NCBI GenBank assembly: GCA_949498985.1
Contig: CATECQ010000044.1
Location: 1 to 64,000, forward strand
Source: Glaciecola sp. HTCC2999
Lineage (GTDB): Bacteria; Pseudomonadota; Gammaproteobacteria; Enterobacterales; Alteromonadaceae
Length of the DNA: 64,000 bases
Direction: 5' to 3'
Every line of letters begins with the position of its first letter. Within the stretch, counting starts at the first letter, position 1. Positions 30,863 to 44,747 of this stretch are shown here, piece by piece. A program made the position numbers and the translations under genes. The notes beneath the pieces are model-generated. The model was not told where the DNA came from and ran no database searches. It was given only the letters and a program-made list of their open reading frames with translations.

Positions 30863-32800
30863 TTATTGAGTCACATCACTCGCACCATCTAGATTAGGTG
30901 AATCTTTGTCTTCACCTTTGGCAGACATACCACCTGATTGATCATCATCAGATGGTTTACGCTGTTCCCAGTCGCTGGGCGGACGAACATCCCGACGTTC
31001 CATTAAATCATCTATTTGTTTGGCGTCAATTGTTTCGTATTTCATTAATGCATCTTTCATTGTGTGTAACACATCAATGTTATCATTCAGCATTTTTTCT
31101 GCTCGAGCATAGTTACGGTCAATGAGTTCTTTGATTTCAGCATCAATCGCACGAGCAGTTTCATCTGACATACTAGAAGATTTAGATGAACTTCTGCCAA
31201 GAAAAACTTCTCCTTCTTCTTCGGCAAACAATTGAGGGCCCATCTTCTCAGATAATCCCCACTGCGTGACCATCTTACGAGCAATATCAGTAGCACGTTC
31301 GATATCATTTGATGCACCCGTCGTCACTTTTTCATCACCATATATGATTTTCTCTGCCAAGCGTCCACCATAAAGACTTGAAATCATGCTCTCCAAGTGT
31401 TGCTTGGAGTGACTTACCCGATCTTGCTCAGGTAAATACATAGTCACACCTAACGCACGACCTCGAGGAATAATGGAGACTTTGTATACTGGGTCATGTT
31501 CAGGCACTAAACGACCGACAATGGCATGTCCTGCCTCATGATAAGCGGTCATTGCTTTTTCTTCTTCTGTCATGACCATTGACTTACGCTCTGAGCCCAT
31601 CATGATTTTATCTTTCGCTTTTTCAAACTCTTCCATCGCGACTACACGTTTATTTGATCGTGCAGCAAACAAAGCAGCTTCATTCACCAAATTAGCAAGA
31701 TCGGCACCTGAAAAACCTGGCGTACCACGAGCAATCACGGCTGGTTCAACGTTATCAGCAATTGGGACTTTACGCATATGAACTTTCAAAATGTGTTCTC
31801 GTCCACGAATATCGGGCAAACCCACCACGACTTGGCGGTCAAAACGACCAGGACGAAGTAATGCAGGGTCTAATACATCAGGTCGGTTCGTCGCTGCAAT
31901 AACGATAATACCTTCATGCCCTTCAAAGCCATCCATTTCCACCAACATTTGATTCAACGTTTGCTCACGTTCATCATGCCCACCGCCAAGACCCGCTCCA
32001 CGTTGACGGCCTACGGCATCAATTTCATCAATAAAAATGATGCAAGGTGCGCTTTTTTTAGCCTGTTCAAACATATCACGCACTCGTGATGCACCAACAC
32101 CAACAAACATTTCAACAAAATCAGAGCCTGAAATAGTGAAGAAAGGCACTTTTGCTTCACCCGCAATAGCTTTGGCTAATAGCGTTTTACCTGTTCCAGG
32201 AGGACCAACCATTAGTACGCCTTTAGGGATCTTACCGCCTAATTTTTGGAATTTAGATGGGTCACGTAAAAAATCGACTAATTCAGATACATCTTCTTTC
32301 GCTTCGTCACAACCGGCAACATCTGCAAAAGTTGTTTTAATTTGGTCTTCACCCAGTAAACGCGCTTTGGATTTACCAAATGACATAGCCCCTTTACCGC
32401 CACCACCTTGCATTTGACGCATGAAGAAAATCCATACACCAATAAGCAGTAACATTGGAAACCACGATATAAAAATACTCGCTAACATTGATTGTTCTGC
32501 TGGTGGTTCACCTAGCACACGGACATCTTGTTTGACTAAATCAGATACAAGCTGGTCATCAAAATAAGGGATGTAAGTAACAAAATTTTCACCTGAGCGT
32601 TTCACGCCCCGAATTTCATTTTTGGCACTATCAATTTTGACTTCGCGAATCATACCCTGATTGGCTTCTTTTAGAAATGTAGTATAATCAGTCTGTGGAC
32701 GCGAGCTTTCACCAGGTGAAAAACTTTCGAAGACAGCCATCAGCACTACTGCGATAACTAACCATAGAATTAAATTTTTTGCCATATCACTCAACGCCAT
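30863..32800 (-). CDS. ftsH: ATP-dependent zinc metalloprotease FtsH
   Basis: [26 protein letters not shown] zinc motif, 2 N-terminal TM. Confidence 0.98.
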   Translation of the reverse strand: MALSDMAKNLILWLVIAVVLMAVFESFSPGESSRPQTDYTTFLKEANQGMIREVKIDSAKNEIRGVKRSGENFVTYIPYFDDQLVSDLVKQDVRVLGEPPAEQSMLASIFISWFPMLLLIGVWIFFMRQMQGGGGKGAMSFGKSKARLLGEDQIKTTFADVAGCDEAKEDVSELVDFLRDPSKFQKLGGKIPKGVLMVGPPGTGKTLLAKAIAGEAKVPFFTISGSDFVEMFVGVGASRVRDMFEQAKKSAPCIIFIDEIDAVGRQRGAGLGGGHDEREQTLNQMLVEMDGFEGHEGIIVIAATNRPDVLDPALLRPGRFDRQVVVGLPDIRGREHILKVHMRKVPIADNVEPAVIARGTPGFSGADLANLVNEAALFAARSNKRVVAMEEFEKAKDKIMMGSERKSMVMTEEEKAMTAYHEAGHAIVGRLVPEHDPVYKVSIIPRGRALGVTMYLPEQDRVSHSKQHLESMISSLYGGRLAEKIIYGDEKVTTGASNDIERATDIARKMVTQWGLSEKMGPQLFAEEEGEVFLGRSSSKSSSMSDETARAIDAEIKELIDRNYARAEKMLNDNIDVLHTMKDALMKYETIDAKQIDDLMERRDVRPPSDWEQRKPSDDDQSGGMSAKGEDKDSPNLDGASDVTQ

Positions 32801-33181
32801 TAACCTCTTGTTTTGCCTGATCTTGAGATATCTTAATGAGTTTAGGTTACTATAAAAGAAGACGGCTTGCTACCAACAAACAGCGAACATCTACTTATTT
32901 ATCGCCTAATCGCCTTGAATCTAAGCATTTACATTAAAATATGTTTGAGACTATTACAGTCACGCATTTTCTACGCATTAATTCACAATAATGTTCAGTT
33001 GTTACCCACAAAGAAATTTCAAGATGTAAAAAATCGTAGTCATTCTTCACATTTTCATGAACATGTTTTGTTATCATTAACTATATCGCGATGAACTGAC
33101 CGAACTTTATTGGTCATACTCACTAGATAGAGGTAGAATGCAATTTTTCAAGACCCTAATGAAACTAAAGATATTAAATTA

Positions 33182-33478
33182 ATGAAATTATCTAATAAAC
33201 AAAAACAGTACCTTAAAGGCTTAGCACATCCACTTAAACCTGTCGTGCAATTAGGCGGTAATGGCTTCACGGAAGGTGTGCTCGCAGAAATTGAAAATGC
33301 TTTAGCTCACCATGAACTCATAAAGGTTAAAATTCCTAGTGATGATCGTGAAGAAAAACAACTAATCATGGATGCTATCGTTCGTGAAACAGGCGCCATC
33401 AAGGTACAAAATATCGGTCACATATTGGTCATATTTAAACCGTCTGAAGAAAAGAAAATACAAATACCTAAAATCTAG
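33182..33478 (+). CDS. yhbY: Ribosome assembly RNA-binding protein YhbY
   Basis: 98 aa CRM domain: LKGLAHPLKPVVQLGGNGFTEGVLAEI. Confidence 0.95.
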   Translation: MKLSNKQKQYLKGLAHPLKPVVQLGGNGFTEGVLAEIENALAHHELIKVKIPSDDREEKQLIMDAIVRETGAIKVQNIGHILVIFKPSEEKKIQIPKI

Positions 33479-33496
33479 TATTTTGGATGCAACACT

Positions 33497-33535
33497 TATT
33501 GAGGAGAGTTTGCTGATAGCAATGACTCCTCAATA
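33497..33535. terminator. Strong stem-loop between convergent yhbY and lon-like gene; probable bidirectional terminator or 3' structure
   Basis: TATTGAGGAG ... TTGCT-GAT-AGCAA ... CTCCTCAATA: 10-bp perfect outer stem with nested 5-bp hairpin; no T-tract. Confidence 0.5.
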
Positions 33536-33599
33536 TAATGAGTGAGTAACGGTTTCCATAAGATCGAAAATCCCACATTGGCTCATGAATCAGCTTACT

Positions 33600-36056
33600 T
33601 TACGCCTCATCTCCACCATTGATGATATTTGAAATATTATATAATTGATTTAACGCTGTGTAATTAATAGTACCTTTTGGATAGCGGCCTTTAAGGTTGT
33701 ATTTCCCTGCTTCACGCTGCATGAGCAAACTCAACGCCTCATCCACAGTTTTAACAGCAAATATGGAAAACTGACCTTGTTCCACCGCTTTTACGATGTC
33801 ATCTCTTAACATGAGATGATGTTGATTGGAAAATGGAATAATAACGCCTTGCTCTGCATTTAATCCATGATGGAGACACAAATCAAAAAAGCCTTCAATT
33901 TTTTCATTAATGCCACCCACAGATTGCACTTCGCCATACTGATTAATCGAGCCAGTAATCGCTAAAGACTGAAGACACGGAATATCCGTCAAGGCAGATA
34001 TAAGTGCGATCAATTCACCTAATGAAGCGCTATCCCCATCGATATAACCATAGGATTGTTCTAAAGCGATATTTGCAGATAATGTTAAAGGAAAATGTTG
34101 AGCATATTTTTGACCTAAATACCCAGTTAACAGCATTACGCCTTTTGAATGAATAGATTGACCCAGTTCAACTTCTCGTTCGATATCAATCACACCACTC
34201 GCCCCAACATAAACAGTCGCAGTAATACGAGATGGCATGCCAAATGCTGTTCCCCCTGCGTCCAATACCGTCAGACCATTGACTTTACCGGTAGCGGTAC
34301 CTTGAGTTTGAATGAGTATTTGTTCTTCTTTAATATCTTCCAATAATGTAGATGCGACCCTAGATACACGGTGATAGTGTTCCATTTTGGCTGTATTTAA
34401 ATGAGCGGCACAAAGCACTGTTGAATGAGTTTGTTTAGCGAAAAAAACCGCTTGATTGACCATATCAATCACTGCGGAAAACTTCGCGCTGAGTTTATTT
34501 TGGTGTTCACTCAATCGCAGTGAATACTCTAATAAAAACTGCATCGCATCAGGTTCAATATCATTAAACCCCACACTTTTTAAGTGTTGTAACACACAGA
34601 CAATAAAATCTTGAACATTATTACGCTCAAGCGGCAACTCATAATCAAAATCGACTAATACTCCAAATAATTGTTCAAATTCAGGATCATAGTCTTGGAG
34701 CATATAAAAAAGTTCTCTGGAACCTAATAATATGACTTTTACATTTAGAGGAATGGGAGCCGGCAATAATGTCATCGAGTTGACCATCCCTGCATCTTGT
34801 TGAGGTAAATCCACGCGTAATTGTTGCTGCTTTAGTGCTCGTTTTAAAGACTCCCAAACATGTAGCTGATCCATCATTTTATCAGCATCTAATAACAAAT
34901 AACCGCCATTAGCTTGATGCAAAGCGCCACTAAATATCATGCTGTAGTCCGTCATGATACTTCCTTGAGCAGTAGAATACTCAATACGTCCAAATACATT
35001 TTGATACGTCGGATGTGGTTCATAAATAACAGGCGCACGAGAATCGACGTCATGTTGAACTAAAATGTTAGGTGAATAATGACTCTGAAACATGGCTTTG
35101 GCTTCTGCAACGTCATATTTTTCTTCTTTGTCATCTAAATCATCAAGCCATAAGATTGAATCAATGATGTGGTCCTTAATGGACTTCAAATACTTTAATA
35201 CTGCAATATTATTTGCATAGGTATGTTCTAATGCTTTTAATAGCGGTTTAATACTTTGTTCTGCAGTATCTCGCTTTAACTGACGAAGCTTTTCCGATTG
35301 GCTGCGCTTCCACGCAGGTAACTCAAATAAGCCTTCTTCAAGTGCTTGTTCGCACTCTTTTATATGAAGTAAAAACTCTGCTTGAACTGTTTCGGGCAAA
35401 GCATGGAACTGTTCATCTTCAACCGGTTTATTATCTACTATGGGTAAAAAAGCAACCTTGCCATCATCTTCAAACAACGCGATATTATATCGACGGGCTC
35501 TTCGTTCTACCGTTTCAAGTGCGCCATCGTATAAGGCGTCATATTCTTTTTTTAAGGCGAGTGCCTTACGTTGATATCCCGGATTATCAAATGCAGCAGG
35601 AAACGTATCCAATAAATTATCCACTAGATCTTGCATGTCTTTTTCAAACGTTCGTGATGCACCCGCTGGAAATTCGATCGCCACTGGTGCACGCTCATCT
35701 GAAATGTTATTGACATACACCCAATCACTCGGTACAGAAGTACTTTTCCCATAATGGTCAATATACGTTTTAACTAAGGTTGTTCGGCCTGAAGCATGCT
35801 CTCCCATCACAAATAAATGATAACCAGGAGAATCGATTCCTAGACCAAATTCTAATGCGCGTTTGGCTCTTTTTTGGCCAATAAAAACGTGTTCGTCATG
35901 TCGCTGTGTTTGGGTATCACAAAGCAATTGTTTAATATCAAAAGCACTTAAGTCTGCACAACACTGAGTGGATTCCAAACGTGTGCGCGCCATTAAATCT
36001 AGCATGAATGAATGGTCTGAAAATAACGATTGACTCATAAGGAGAAGTTTACCCAA
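33600..36056 (-). CDS. Lon-family (LonB/YcbZ-like) ATP-dependent protease
   Basis: Walker A region GEHASGRTTLVKTY, C-terminal Lon protease domain (GYIDGDSASLGELIALISALTDIP...GSINQYGEVQSVGGINEKIEGFF). Confidence 0.9.
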   Translation of the reverse strand: MGKLLLMSQSLFSDHSFMLDLMARTRLESTQCCADLSAFDIKQLLCDTQTQRHDEHVFIGQKRAKRALEFGLGIDSPGYHLFVMGEHASGRTTLVKTYIDHYGKSTSVPSDWVYVNNISDERAPVAIEFPAGASRTFEKDMQDLVDNLLDTFPAAFDNPGYQRKALALKKEYDALYDGALETVERRARRYNIALFEDDGKVAFLPIVDNKPVEDEQFHALPETVQAEFLLHIKECEQALEEGLFELPAWKRSQSEKLRQLKRDTAEQSIKPLLKALEHTYANNIAVLKYLKSIKDHIIDSILWLDDLDDKEEKYDVAEAKAMFQSHYSPNILVQHDVDSRAPVIYEPHPTYQNVFGRIEYSTAQGSIMTDYSMIFSGALHQANGGYLLLDADKMMDQLHVWESLKRALKQQQLRVDLPQQDAGMVNSMTLLPAPIPLNVKVILLGSRELFYMLQDYDPEFEQLFGVLVDFDYELPLERNNVQDFIVCVLQHLKSVGFNDIEPDAMQFLLEYSLRLSEHQNKLSAKFSAVIDMVNQAVFFAKQTHSTVLCAAHLNTAKMEHYHRVSRVASTLLEDIKEEQILIQTQGTATGKVNGLTVLDAGGTAFGMPSRITATVYVGASGVIDIEREVELGQSIHSKGVMLLTGYLGQKYAQHFPLTLSANIALEQSYGYIDGDSASLGELIALISALTDIPCLQSLAITGSINQYGEVQSVGGINEKIEGFFDLCLHHGLNAEQGVIIPFSNQHHLMLRDDIVKAVEQGQFSIFAVKTVDEALSLLMQREAGKYNLKGRYPKGTINYTALNQLYNISNIINGGDEA

Positions 36057-36106
36057 TACATTTTTTATTTTATTGCTCCTAAGTCTACACAGTCTGAGTC
36101 AAATAG

Positions 36107-38788
<2,682 letters not shown>

Positions 38789-38800
38789 GGATTCAGTCAT

Positions 38801-39304
38801 ATGTGGAGCATACGAGTTGTTTTACTCATTAGCATAATAGTATTACTCAGTGCATGCGGCTTCACTTTGCGGGGTCAACAGATCCCACAAAGTTTGCTCT
38901 CTCATTTAACCCTTGAGTCTACTGCTCAACACTCGGGTTTGCACCAGAGTACACAAGCATTTTTTGAGCAACAAGGTCTTACCGCCACAGACAGCAATGG
39001 CAATATTGACAATACAATGGTGCTGGAACCCGAAAATATCGAGCGGCGTTTACTGTCCGTTTTTTCAACCGGACAAGTAGCAGAATATGAGCTTATTTAC
39101 AATGTCCGATATTCATTATCCATAGGTGAACAACCCCCTATTTTTTATGAGTTTGTGTTGACTCGTGAGTATCAAGATGACCCGCGACAAGTATTAGCCA
39201 AAACACGCGAATTAAACTTAGTATTAAACGAACTTAGACAAGAAGCTGCCCGCACTATTTATCAGCGCTTACCGGCTAATATCACGCAGCAGCTAGGCCG
39301 TTAA
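38801..39304 (+). CDS. lptE: LPS-assembly lipoprotein LptE
   Basis: Lipobox LSACGFTLRG, position between leuS and holA. Confidence 0.93.
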   Translation: MWSIRVVLLISIIVLLSACGFTLRGQQIPQSLLSHLTLESTAQHSGLHQSTQAFFEQQGLTATDSNGNIDNTMVLEPENIERRLLSVFSTGQVAEYELIYNVRYSLSIGEQPPIFYEFVLTREYQDDPRQVLAKTRELNLVLNELRQEAARTIYQRLPANITQQLGR

Positions 39305-39306
39305 CG

Positions 39307-40335
39307 ATGCAGTTACGACAAAATCAACTTACTAGTCAGTGTCAAAAAGGTCTGGCCTCTTTTATTCTTATTTTTGGTGATGAACCACAACAAACGATAG
39401 AAGCACTAGATATAGTGAGAAGTGCAGCAAAAAAAATAGGATTCGAAGAACGCCAAAGTTTGACTGCCGATGGTGATTTTGAATGGTCTACGCTCATTGA
39501 TGCCACGCAAACGATGTCTCTATTTAGCGATAAACAACTGATTGAATTACATTTACCAACAGGCAAACCAGGTAAAGAAGGCAGCAAAACATTACTCGAA
39601 ATAGTAACAAACCCATCGCCTGACGTGCTACTTGTCATTTATGGTCCGCGCATTGGAAAAGACGTACAAAATACTAAATGGTTTAAAACTTTACAAGAAG
39701 CTGGCTGGTTCATCCCCTGTTATGCCCTAGAAGGTCGTGATTTAGAAAATTGGGTCGCACAATTGCTAAAAGCAATTCCAATTAATACCACAGATGATTG
39801 TATTGCATTTATTGCTGATGCATGTGAAGGCAACATGCTCGCCGCTAAACAAGAAGTCGATAAGTTAGGTTTACTTTATGCAGGTCAAACTTTAGATATT
39901 ACTCAAACGAAAGCTGCGGTGGTTGAACAATCACGCTTTACGGTGTATCAACTTATTGATACCTTACTCACAGGTGATGCTCAGCGGTTAGTAAAACTGT
40001 TATATCGTTTAGAAAGTGAAGGGCTTGAGCCGAATATTGTCATTTGGGCATTAATTAAAGAGTGGGAAACGTTATATCAAATTGACCAATTACAACGGAC
40101 AGGTCAACGGATTAATTGGGCTGCATTACGAGTTTGGGGAAATAAACAAGGTCTCTATACAAAATTAGTGAGTGATTTTACGCCTCAACGTTTTAGTGAA
40201 ATAAGAGATGCATTAAAGGAAGCTGATTTTCAATTCAAAAACTCCACACCCGTCAGGCCTTTTGTTATTTTGTGTCATCTATGTCTATTATTTACGCCAT
40301 ACGCGGTATCAGGATTTCCACTAACACATGAATAA
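39307..40335 (+). CDS. holA: DNA polymerase III subunit delta
   Basis: HolA layout, FILIFGDEPQQTIEALD; operon context. Confidence 0.94.
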   Translation: MQLRQNQLTSQCQKGLASFILIFGDEPQQTIEALDIVRSAAKKIGFEERQSLTADGDFEWSTLIDATQTMSLFSDKQLIELHLPTGKPGKEGSKTLLEIVTNPSPDVLLVIYGPRIGKDVQNTKWFKTLQEAGWFIPCYALEGRDLENWVAQLLKAIPINTTDDCIAFIADACEGNMLAAKQEVDKLGLLYAGQTLDITQTKAAVVEQSRFTVYQLIDTLLTGDAQRLVKLLYRLESEGLEPNIVIWALIKEWETLYQIDQLQRTGQRINWAALRVWGNKQGLYTKLVSDFTPQRFSEIRDALKEADFQFKNSTPVRPFVILCHLCLLFTPYAVSGFPLTHE

Positions 40336-40960
40336 ACCGCCGATTTATTTGTTTGGAGGGACGTTCAATCCGCCTCATCAAGGACACATTAACTTACTAC
40401 TTGCACTGCAAGTTCAGTATCACATCGATTTGATAACATTATTACCTAATGCGATTTCCCCATTAAAATTAGATAAACCGCCTATCGCCAATCATCATCG
40501 AATTAACATGCTGAAGCTATGTATCAGTGACTATCCACAATTATGCATTGATGATTTTGAATTGCATCAAACTCCGCCTAGTTATACGGTCAACACACTT
40601 AAGCATTTTGCTCAAAAACATCAGGTATTTTTTATCATTGGCTATGATAGCTATCTTAACCTTCCAAAATGGTATCAACTCGAGACTATTTTAGATCTAT
40701 GCCATCTAATAGTTTTACCGCGCAGTTCATCAAATCACAACCTGTATGATTTACCTAAACATATCGTGCAAAATACCATCACCCAGAAGGATGGTCCTAT
40801 AATTTATGAAACAGGACGAATCACCTGTGTGGAAATACCTAAAATCAATGTTTCTTCAACAGAATGTAGAGCTGATTTACAAAATCTTAGCAGAGAAAGT
40901 CAATTAATTATTCCAAGCGTGTTAAACTATATTAGAGAACATAATTTATATAAAGATTGA
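40328..40960 (+). CDS. nadD: Nicotinate-nucleotide adenylyltransferase
   Basis: YLFGGTFNPPHQGHINLL, IGYDSYLNLPKW. Confidence 0.95.
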   Translation: MNKPPIYLFGGTFNPPHQGHINLLLALQVQYHIDLITLLPNAISPLKLDKPPIANHHRINMLKLCISDYPQLCIDDFELHQTPPSYTVNTLKHFAQKHQVFFIIGYDSYLNLPKWYQLETILDLCHLIVLPRSSSNHNLYDLPKHIVQNTITQKDGPIIYETGRITCVEIPKINVSSTECRADLQNLSRESQLIIPSVLNYIREHNLYKD

Positions 40961-40967
40961 GGCAAAA

Positions 40968-41285
40968 TTGGACCACGATAGTTTAAAAAAATTCGTCATT
41001 GATAAAATTGAAGACATGAAAGGGCGCGATATCATCGATTTAAATGTTGAAGGTAAATCTACAGTCACTGATACTATGTTAGTGTGCTCCGGCAATTCGA
41101 AACGTCACGTTCGTTCAATTGCTGAGAATGTTGTGATTGAAATGAAACGAGCAGGCTCACCTCCGTTAAGTATTGAAGGACAAGAAACCGGTGAATGGGT
41201 GTTAGTAGATCTAGGTGAGGTTGTCGTGCACGTCATGCAAGACGAGACTCGAGATTTTTATCAATTAGAAAAACTCTGGTCTTAA
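40968..41285 (+). CDS. rsfS: Ribosome silencing factor RsfS (TTG start)
   Basis: MKGRDIIDLNVEGKSTVTDTMLVCSGNSKRHVRSIA; sequence at 40968 is TTG. Confidence 0.94.
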   Translation: MDHDSLKKFVIDKIEDMKGRDIIDLNVEGKSTVTDTMLVCSGNSKRHVRSIAENVVIEMKRAGSPPLSIEGQETGEWVLVDLGEVVVHVMQDETRDFYQLEKLWS

Positions 41286-41294
41286 TCCAAACTT

Positions 41295-41765
41295 ATGCGC
41301 ATCCAAATTATCGCTGTGGGCACCAAAATGCCAGAATGGGTGGAAACAGGTTGCGCACACTTTTTAAAACGTTTCCCCAGTGACATGCCCGTCAAATTCG
41401 TACAAATACCTGCAGGTAAACGAGGTAAAAATGCAGATGTCGCTCGCATTCTTGAAAAAGAGGGTGAACTTACTCTGCAAGCTATCGGTAAACATGACAA
41501 AGTGGTTACCTTAGAAGTTCTCGGAAAACCTTGGGACTCCCCTACTTTAGCTAAGCAAATAGATCAATGGAAAATGGATGGACGTGATATTAGTCTACTC
41601 ATTGGTGGACCTGAAGGGTTAGCACCTGCATGTCTTGCCAAATCAGAACAACGTTGGTCACTTTCGCCATTGACACTGCCTCATCCTTTAGTGAGAATAA
41701 TCGTGGTTGAAAGCTTATATCGAGCGTGGTCAATCACTCAAAACCATCCCTATCACCGCGAATAA
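41295..41765 (+). CDS. rlmH: 23S rRNA (pseudouridine1915-N3)-methyltransferase
   Basis: [51 protein letters not shown]. Confidence 0.97.
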   Translation: MRIQIIAVGTKMPEWVETGCAHFLKRFPSDMPVKFVQIPAGKRGKNADVARILEKEGELTLQAIGKHDKVVTLEVLGKPWDSPTLAKQIDQWKMDGRDISLLIGGPEGLAPACLAKSEQRWSLSPLTLPHPLVRIIVVESLYRAWSITQNHPYHRE

Positions 41766-41779
41766 CTGAGTAACATTGC

Positions 41780-43645
41780 ATGGCAAAACAACGGCAACTC
41801 ATACGAGATTTCAGCGCTGAATCTAATTTGTTTTTGCGCAGGTGTTTGTTTGCTGTTTTTTTCTGTTTTTTACTTATCTTAATTGTCTTATCAAATCTTT
41901 TTTCATTACAAATAGAACAGTTTGAGGATTATAAAATTCGTGCCGATGGTAATCGAATTAAAGTCGTGCCTGTCGCTCCAAACCGAGGGCTTATTTATGA
42001 TCGCAACGGTGTAATCATTGCAGAAAACAGACCCATATTTAACCTTGAAGTGACCATCGAAGAAGTCCCCGATTTAGAGCAGACTATTACTCAATTACAA
42101 CAGCTATTAGCGTTAACGCCAAGCGATATAGCGCGTTTCGAACGTAACCGTAAACGACAACGACGTTTTCAACCCGTGACGTTGAAAAGCAATATGGATG
42201 AAGCCATGATGGCCATATTTTCTGCCCATCAACACCGCTTTGATGGCGTCTCCGTTGAAGCGAGTTTATCACGCTACTATCCTTATGGCAGCGCGCTGAC
42301 CCATGTATTGGGATATGTCTCAAAAATTAATGAGCGAGACTTAAACCTCGTCGCAAGTTGGGGGGCCCAATCTAATTACGCGGCGACTAAAAATATTGGT
42401 AAGCAAGGCGTTGAACGTTATTATGAAGAACGACTTCACGGTAAAGTAGGTTATGCAAAACTAGAAGTCGATAGTAAAGGTCGGACTTTAAGAATATTGG
42501 AAGAAAACCCGCCAATCCCCGGGGAAGACTTAGTACTGAATATCGATATTGAATTGCAACTTTACGTACAATCACTTATGTCGGAACGACGTGGTTCGGT
42601 GGTAGTATCTGACCCTCGAGATGGTGGTGTCTTAGCAATGTATTCCAGCCCTTCTTACGATCCGAATTTATTTGTTGACGGTATATCCCAAACAGATTAT
42701 TCAAAACTCATACAAAATTCTGACCGACCATTACTGAATCGAGCTGTTCAGGGTCAATATCCACCCGCTTCATTAATTAAACCCCATCTAGCCTTGTTAG
42801 GTTTGGAATATCAAGTCGTCACTGCGAATACAAAAATTCAAGACCAAGGTTTCTATCAGCTAAAAGATGTTGAACATATTTGGCGAGATTGGCTAAGAAG
42901 AGGTCATGGTCATGTCGATATCAAGCGCTCCATAGAAGTTTCTTGCGATACATTTTTTTATGATATGGCTTATAAATTAGGCATCGACAATATTCATGAA
43001 TATATGAGTCAATTTGGATTTGGTGAATATACCAATATTGATCTATTAGAAGAAACCGATGGCAACATGCCTAGCCGAGGTTGGAAACGTGCCAAATTTA
43101 ATCAACCTTGGTACATAGGTGATACTATTTCAGTAGGAATTGGACAAGGCTATTGGACAGCGACTCCCATCCAACTGATTGACTCGATTAATACTATTAT
43201 TAATGATGGACAAAGGTTTAGGCCAAAATTATTGCGAGCCGTCAAAGAATCAAATGTTGATATCCCCGAAGCATTAAATGAAGCACCCCCAATACCAGTA
43301 TTAGAACAAAAAAATTGGGCATTAGTGAAACAAGCAATGGATGATACTGTTAGGTTACCTCATGGAACAGCCTATAAGGCATTTCAAAATACCCGTTATT
43401 TTTCATCTGGAAAAACAGGTACAGCTCAATTATTTTCTATCGGCCAAGATGAAAATGTGGATGATCTTATTATTGCCGATTATCTCAAAGATAATGCCAT
43501 GTACTTAGGCTACGCTCCTTCTGAAGAGCCTACCATCAGTGTGATCGTCGCACTAGAAAATGCAGGTGGTGGAGGAAGTAATGCTGCACCGATTTCTCGC
43601 AGTGTGATGGATTTTTGGATAGGAGATAAATATGCCAGTCAATAA
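41780..43645 (+). CDS. mrdA: Penicillin-binding protein 2
   Basis: PBP2 layout; YPPASLIKPH (SxxK), SCDTFFYD, SGKTGTAQ motifs. Confidence 0.96.
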   Translation: MAKQRQLIRDFSAESNLFLRRCLFAVFFCFLLILIVLSNLFSLQIEQFEDYKIRADGNRIKVVPVAPNRGLIYDRNGVIIAENRPIFNLEVTIEEVPDLEQTITQLQQLLALTPSDIARFERNRKRQRRFQPVTLKSNMDEAMMAIFSAHQHRFDGVSVEASLSRYYPYGSALTHVLGYVSKINERDLNLVASWGAQSNYAATKNIGKQGVERYYEERLHGKVGYAKLEVDSKGRTLRILEENPPIPGEDLVLNIDIELQLYVQSLMSERRGSVVVSDPRDGGVLAMYSSPSYDPNLFVDGISQTDYSKLIQNSDRPLLNRAVQGQYPPASLIKPHLALLGLEYQVVTANTKIQDQGFYQLKDVEHIWRDWLRRGHGHVDIKRSIEVSCDTFFYDMAYKLGIDNIHEYMSQFGFGEYTNIDLLEETDGNMPSRGWKRAKFNQPWYIGDTISVGIGQGYWTATPIQLIDSINTIINDGQRFRPKLLRAVKESNVDIPEALNEAPPIPVLEQKNWALVKQAMDDTVRLPHGTAYKAFQNTRYFSSGKTGTAQLFSIGQDENVDDLIIADYLKDNAMYLGYAPSEEPTISVIVALENAGGGGSNAAPISRSVMDFWIGDKYASQ

Positions 43646-44747
43646 CAGCATTAGGCAATCCGATGGATTCTTAACAAAAATCCACATCGACGGTTGGTTA
43701 TTATTGAGTTTGTTATTATTAATGACGATTGGTTTAATGACAATATATTCTGCTAGTGGCCAAGATATAGAATTAATCAAACGCCAAGTGACTCGACTCG
43801 GGATTGGTTTAGTGGCAATGTTCGCTCTGGCGCAAATTCCAGTCTTATTTTATCGTAATATATCGCCCTTCGTTTATGCGATCGGTATTTTATTGCTTAT
43901 TGCAGTCTTAGTGTTTGGAGTGACTGGGAAAGGGGCACAGCGCTGGTTAGATTTAGGTGCTTTTCGCTTTCAACCTTCTGAAATCTTAAAGCTCTTTGTG
44001 CCAATGACTGTCGCTTGGTACATAAGTCGTTTGGGTATGCCTCCCAGTATTAAGACATTATTAATGGGTCTATTAATGGTGATCATACCGACGATTCTCA
44101 TTGCTAAACAACCTGATTTAGGCACTTCATTATTGATTGCTAGTTCAGGAATTTTTACGTTATTTTTAGCGGGTATGAGCTGGCGTATTATTTCTTTATT
44201 CACATTATTAATTGGGAGTTTCACCCCAATTATGTGGTTATTTTTGATGAAAGCTTATCAAAAACAACGTGTTATCACTTTTTTAAATCCAGAAAGCGAT
44301 CCACTCGGTGCAGGGTATCATATTATTCAATCAAAAATTGCAATTGGCTCTGGCGGTTGGACAGGTAAAGGTTGGCTGCAAGGCTCTCAATCACAATTAG
44401 AGTTTCTTCCTGAGCGACATACAGATTTCATATTTGCAGTATTTAGTGAAGAGTTTGGTTTTATAGGCGTCATTGGCTTGTTATTACTTTATGGATTTAT
44501 TGTGGGAAGAGGATTGGTCATTGCAGCTCGTTGTCAGTTCTTGTTCGGTAAATTATTAGCAGGTAGTATTACCCTGACCTTTTTTGTCTATGTGTTTGTC
44601 AACATGGGCATGGTATCAGGATTATTACCGGTGGTGGGTGTCCCTCTCCCGTTAGTCAGTTATGGCGGAACATCTATGGTCACACTTATGTCGGGATTTG
44701 GTTTATTAATGGCAATTGCCACTCAAAATAGAGTAATGCCTCGATGA
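43632..44747 (+). CDS. mrdB: Rod shape-determining protein RodA
   Basis: SEDS family; GKGAQRWLDLGAFRFQPSEILKL, PERHTDFIFAVFSEEFG. Confidence 0.97.
   Translation: MPVNNSIRQSDGFLTKIHIDGWLLLSLLLLMTIGLMTIYSASGQDIELIKRQVTRLGIGLVAMFALAQIPVLFYRNISPFVYAIGILLLIAVLVFGVTGKGAQRWLDLGAFRFQPSEILKLFVPMTVAWYISRLGMPPSIKTLLMGLLMVIIPTILIAKQPDLGTSLLIASSGIFTLFLAGMSWRIISLFTLLIGSFTPIMWLFLMKAYQKQRVITFLNPESDPLGAGYHIIQSKIAIGSGGWTGKGWLQGSQSQLEFLPERHTDFIFAVFSEEFGFIGVIGLLLLYGFIVGRGLVIAARCQFLFGKLLAGSITLTFFVYVFVNMGMVSGLLPVVGVPLPLVSYGGTSMVTLMSGFGLLMAIATQNRVMPR

Noticed and set aside
32037-32417. 126-aa ORF antisense to ftsH
   Set aside because: Shadow ORF opposite a highly conserved gene; composition follows the ftsH codons.
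32867-33094. 75-aa plus-strand ORF between ftsH and yhbY
   Set aside because: AT-rich, no RBS or recognisable family; more likely chance coding in eroded intergenic DNA.
35342-35713. 123-aa ORF antisense to the lon-like gene
   Set aside because: Shadow ORF, no independent evidence.
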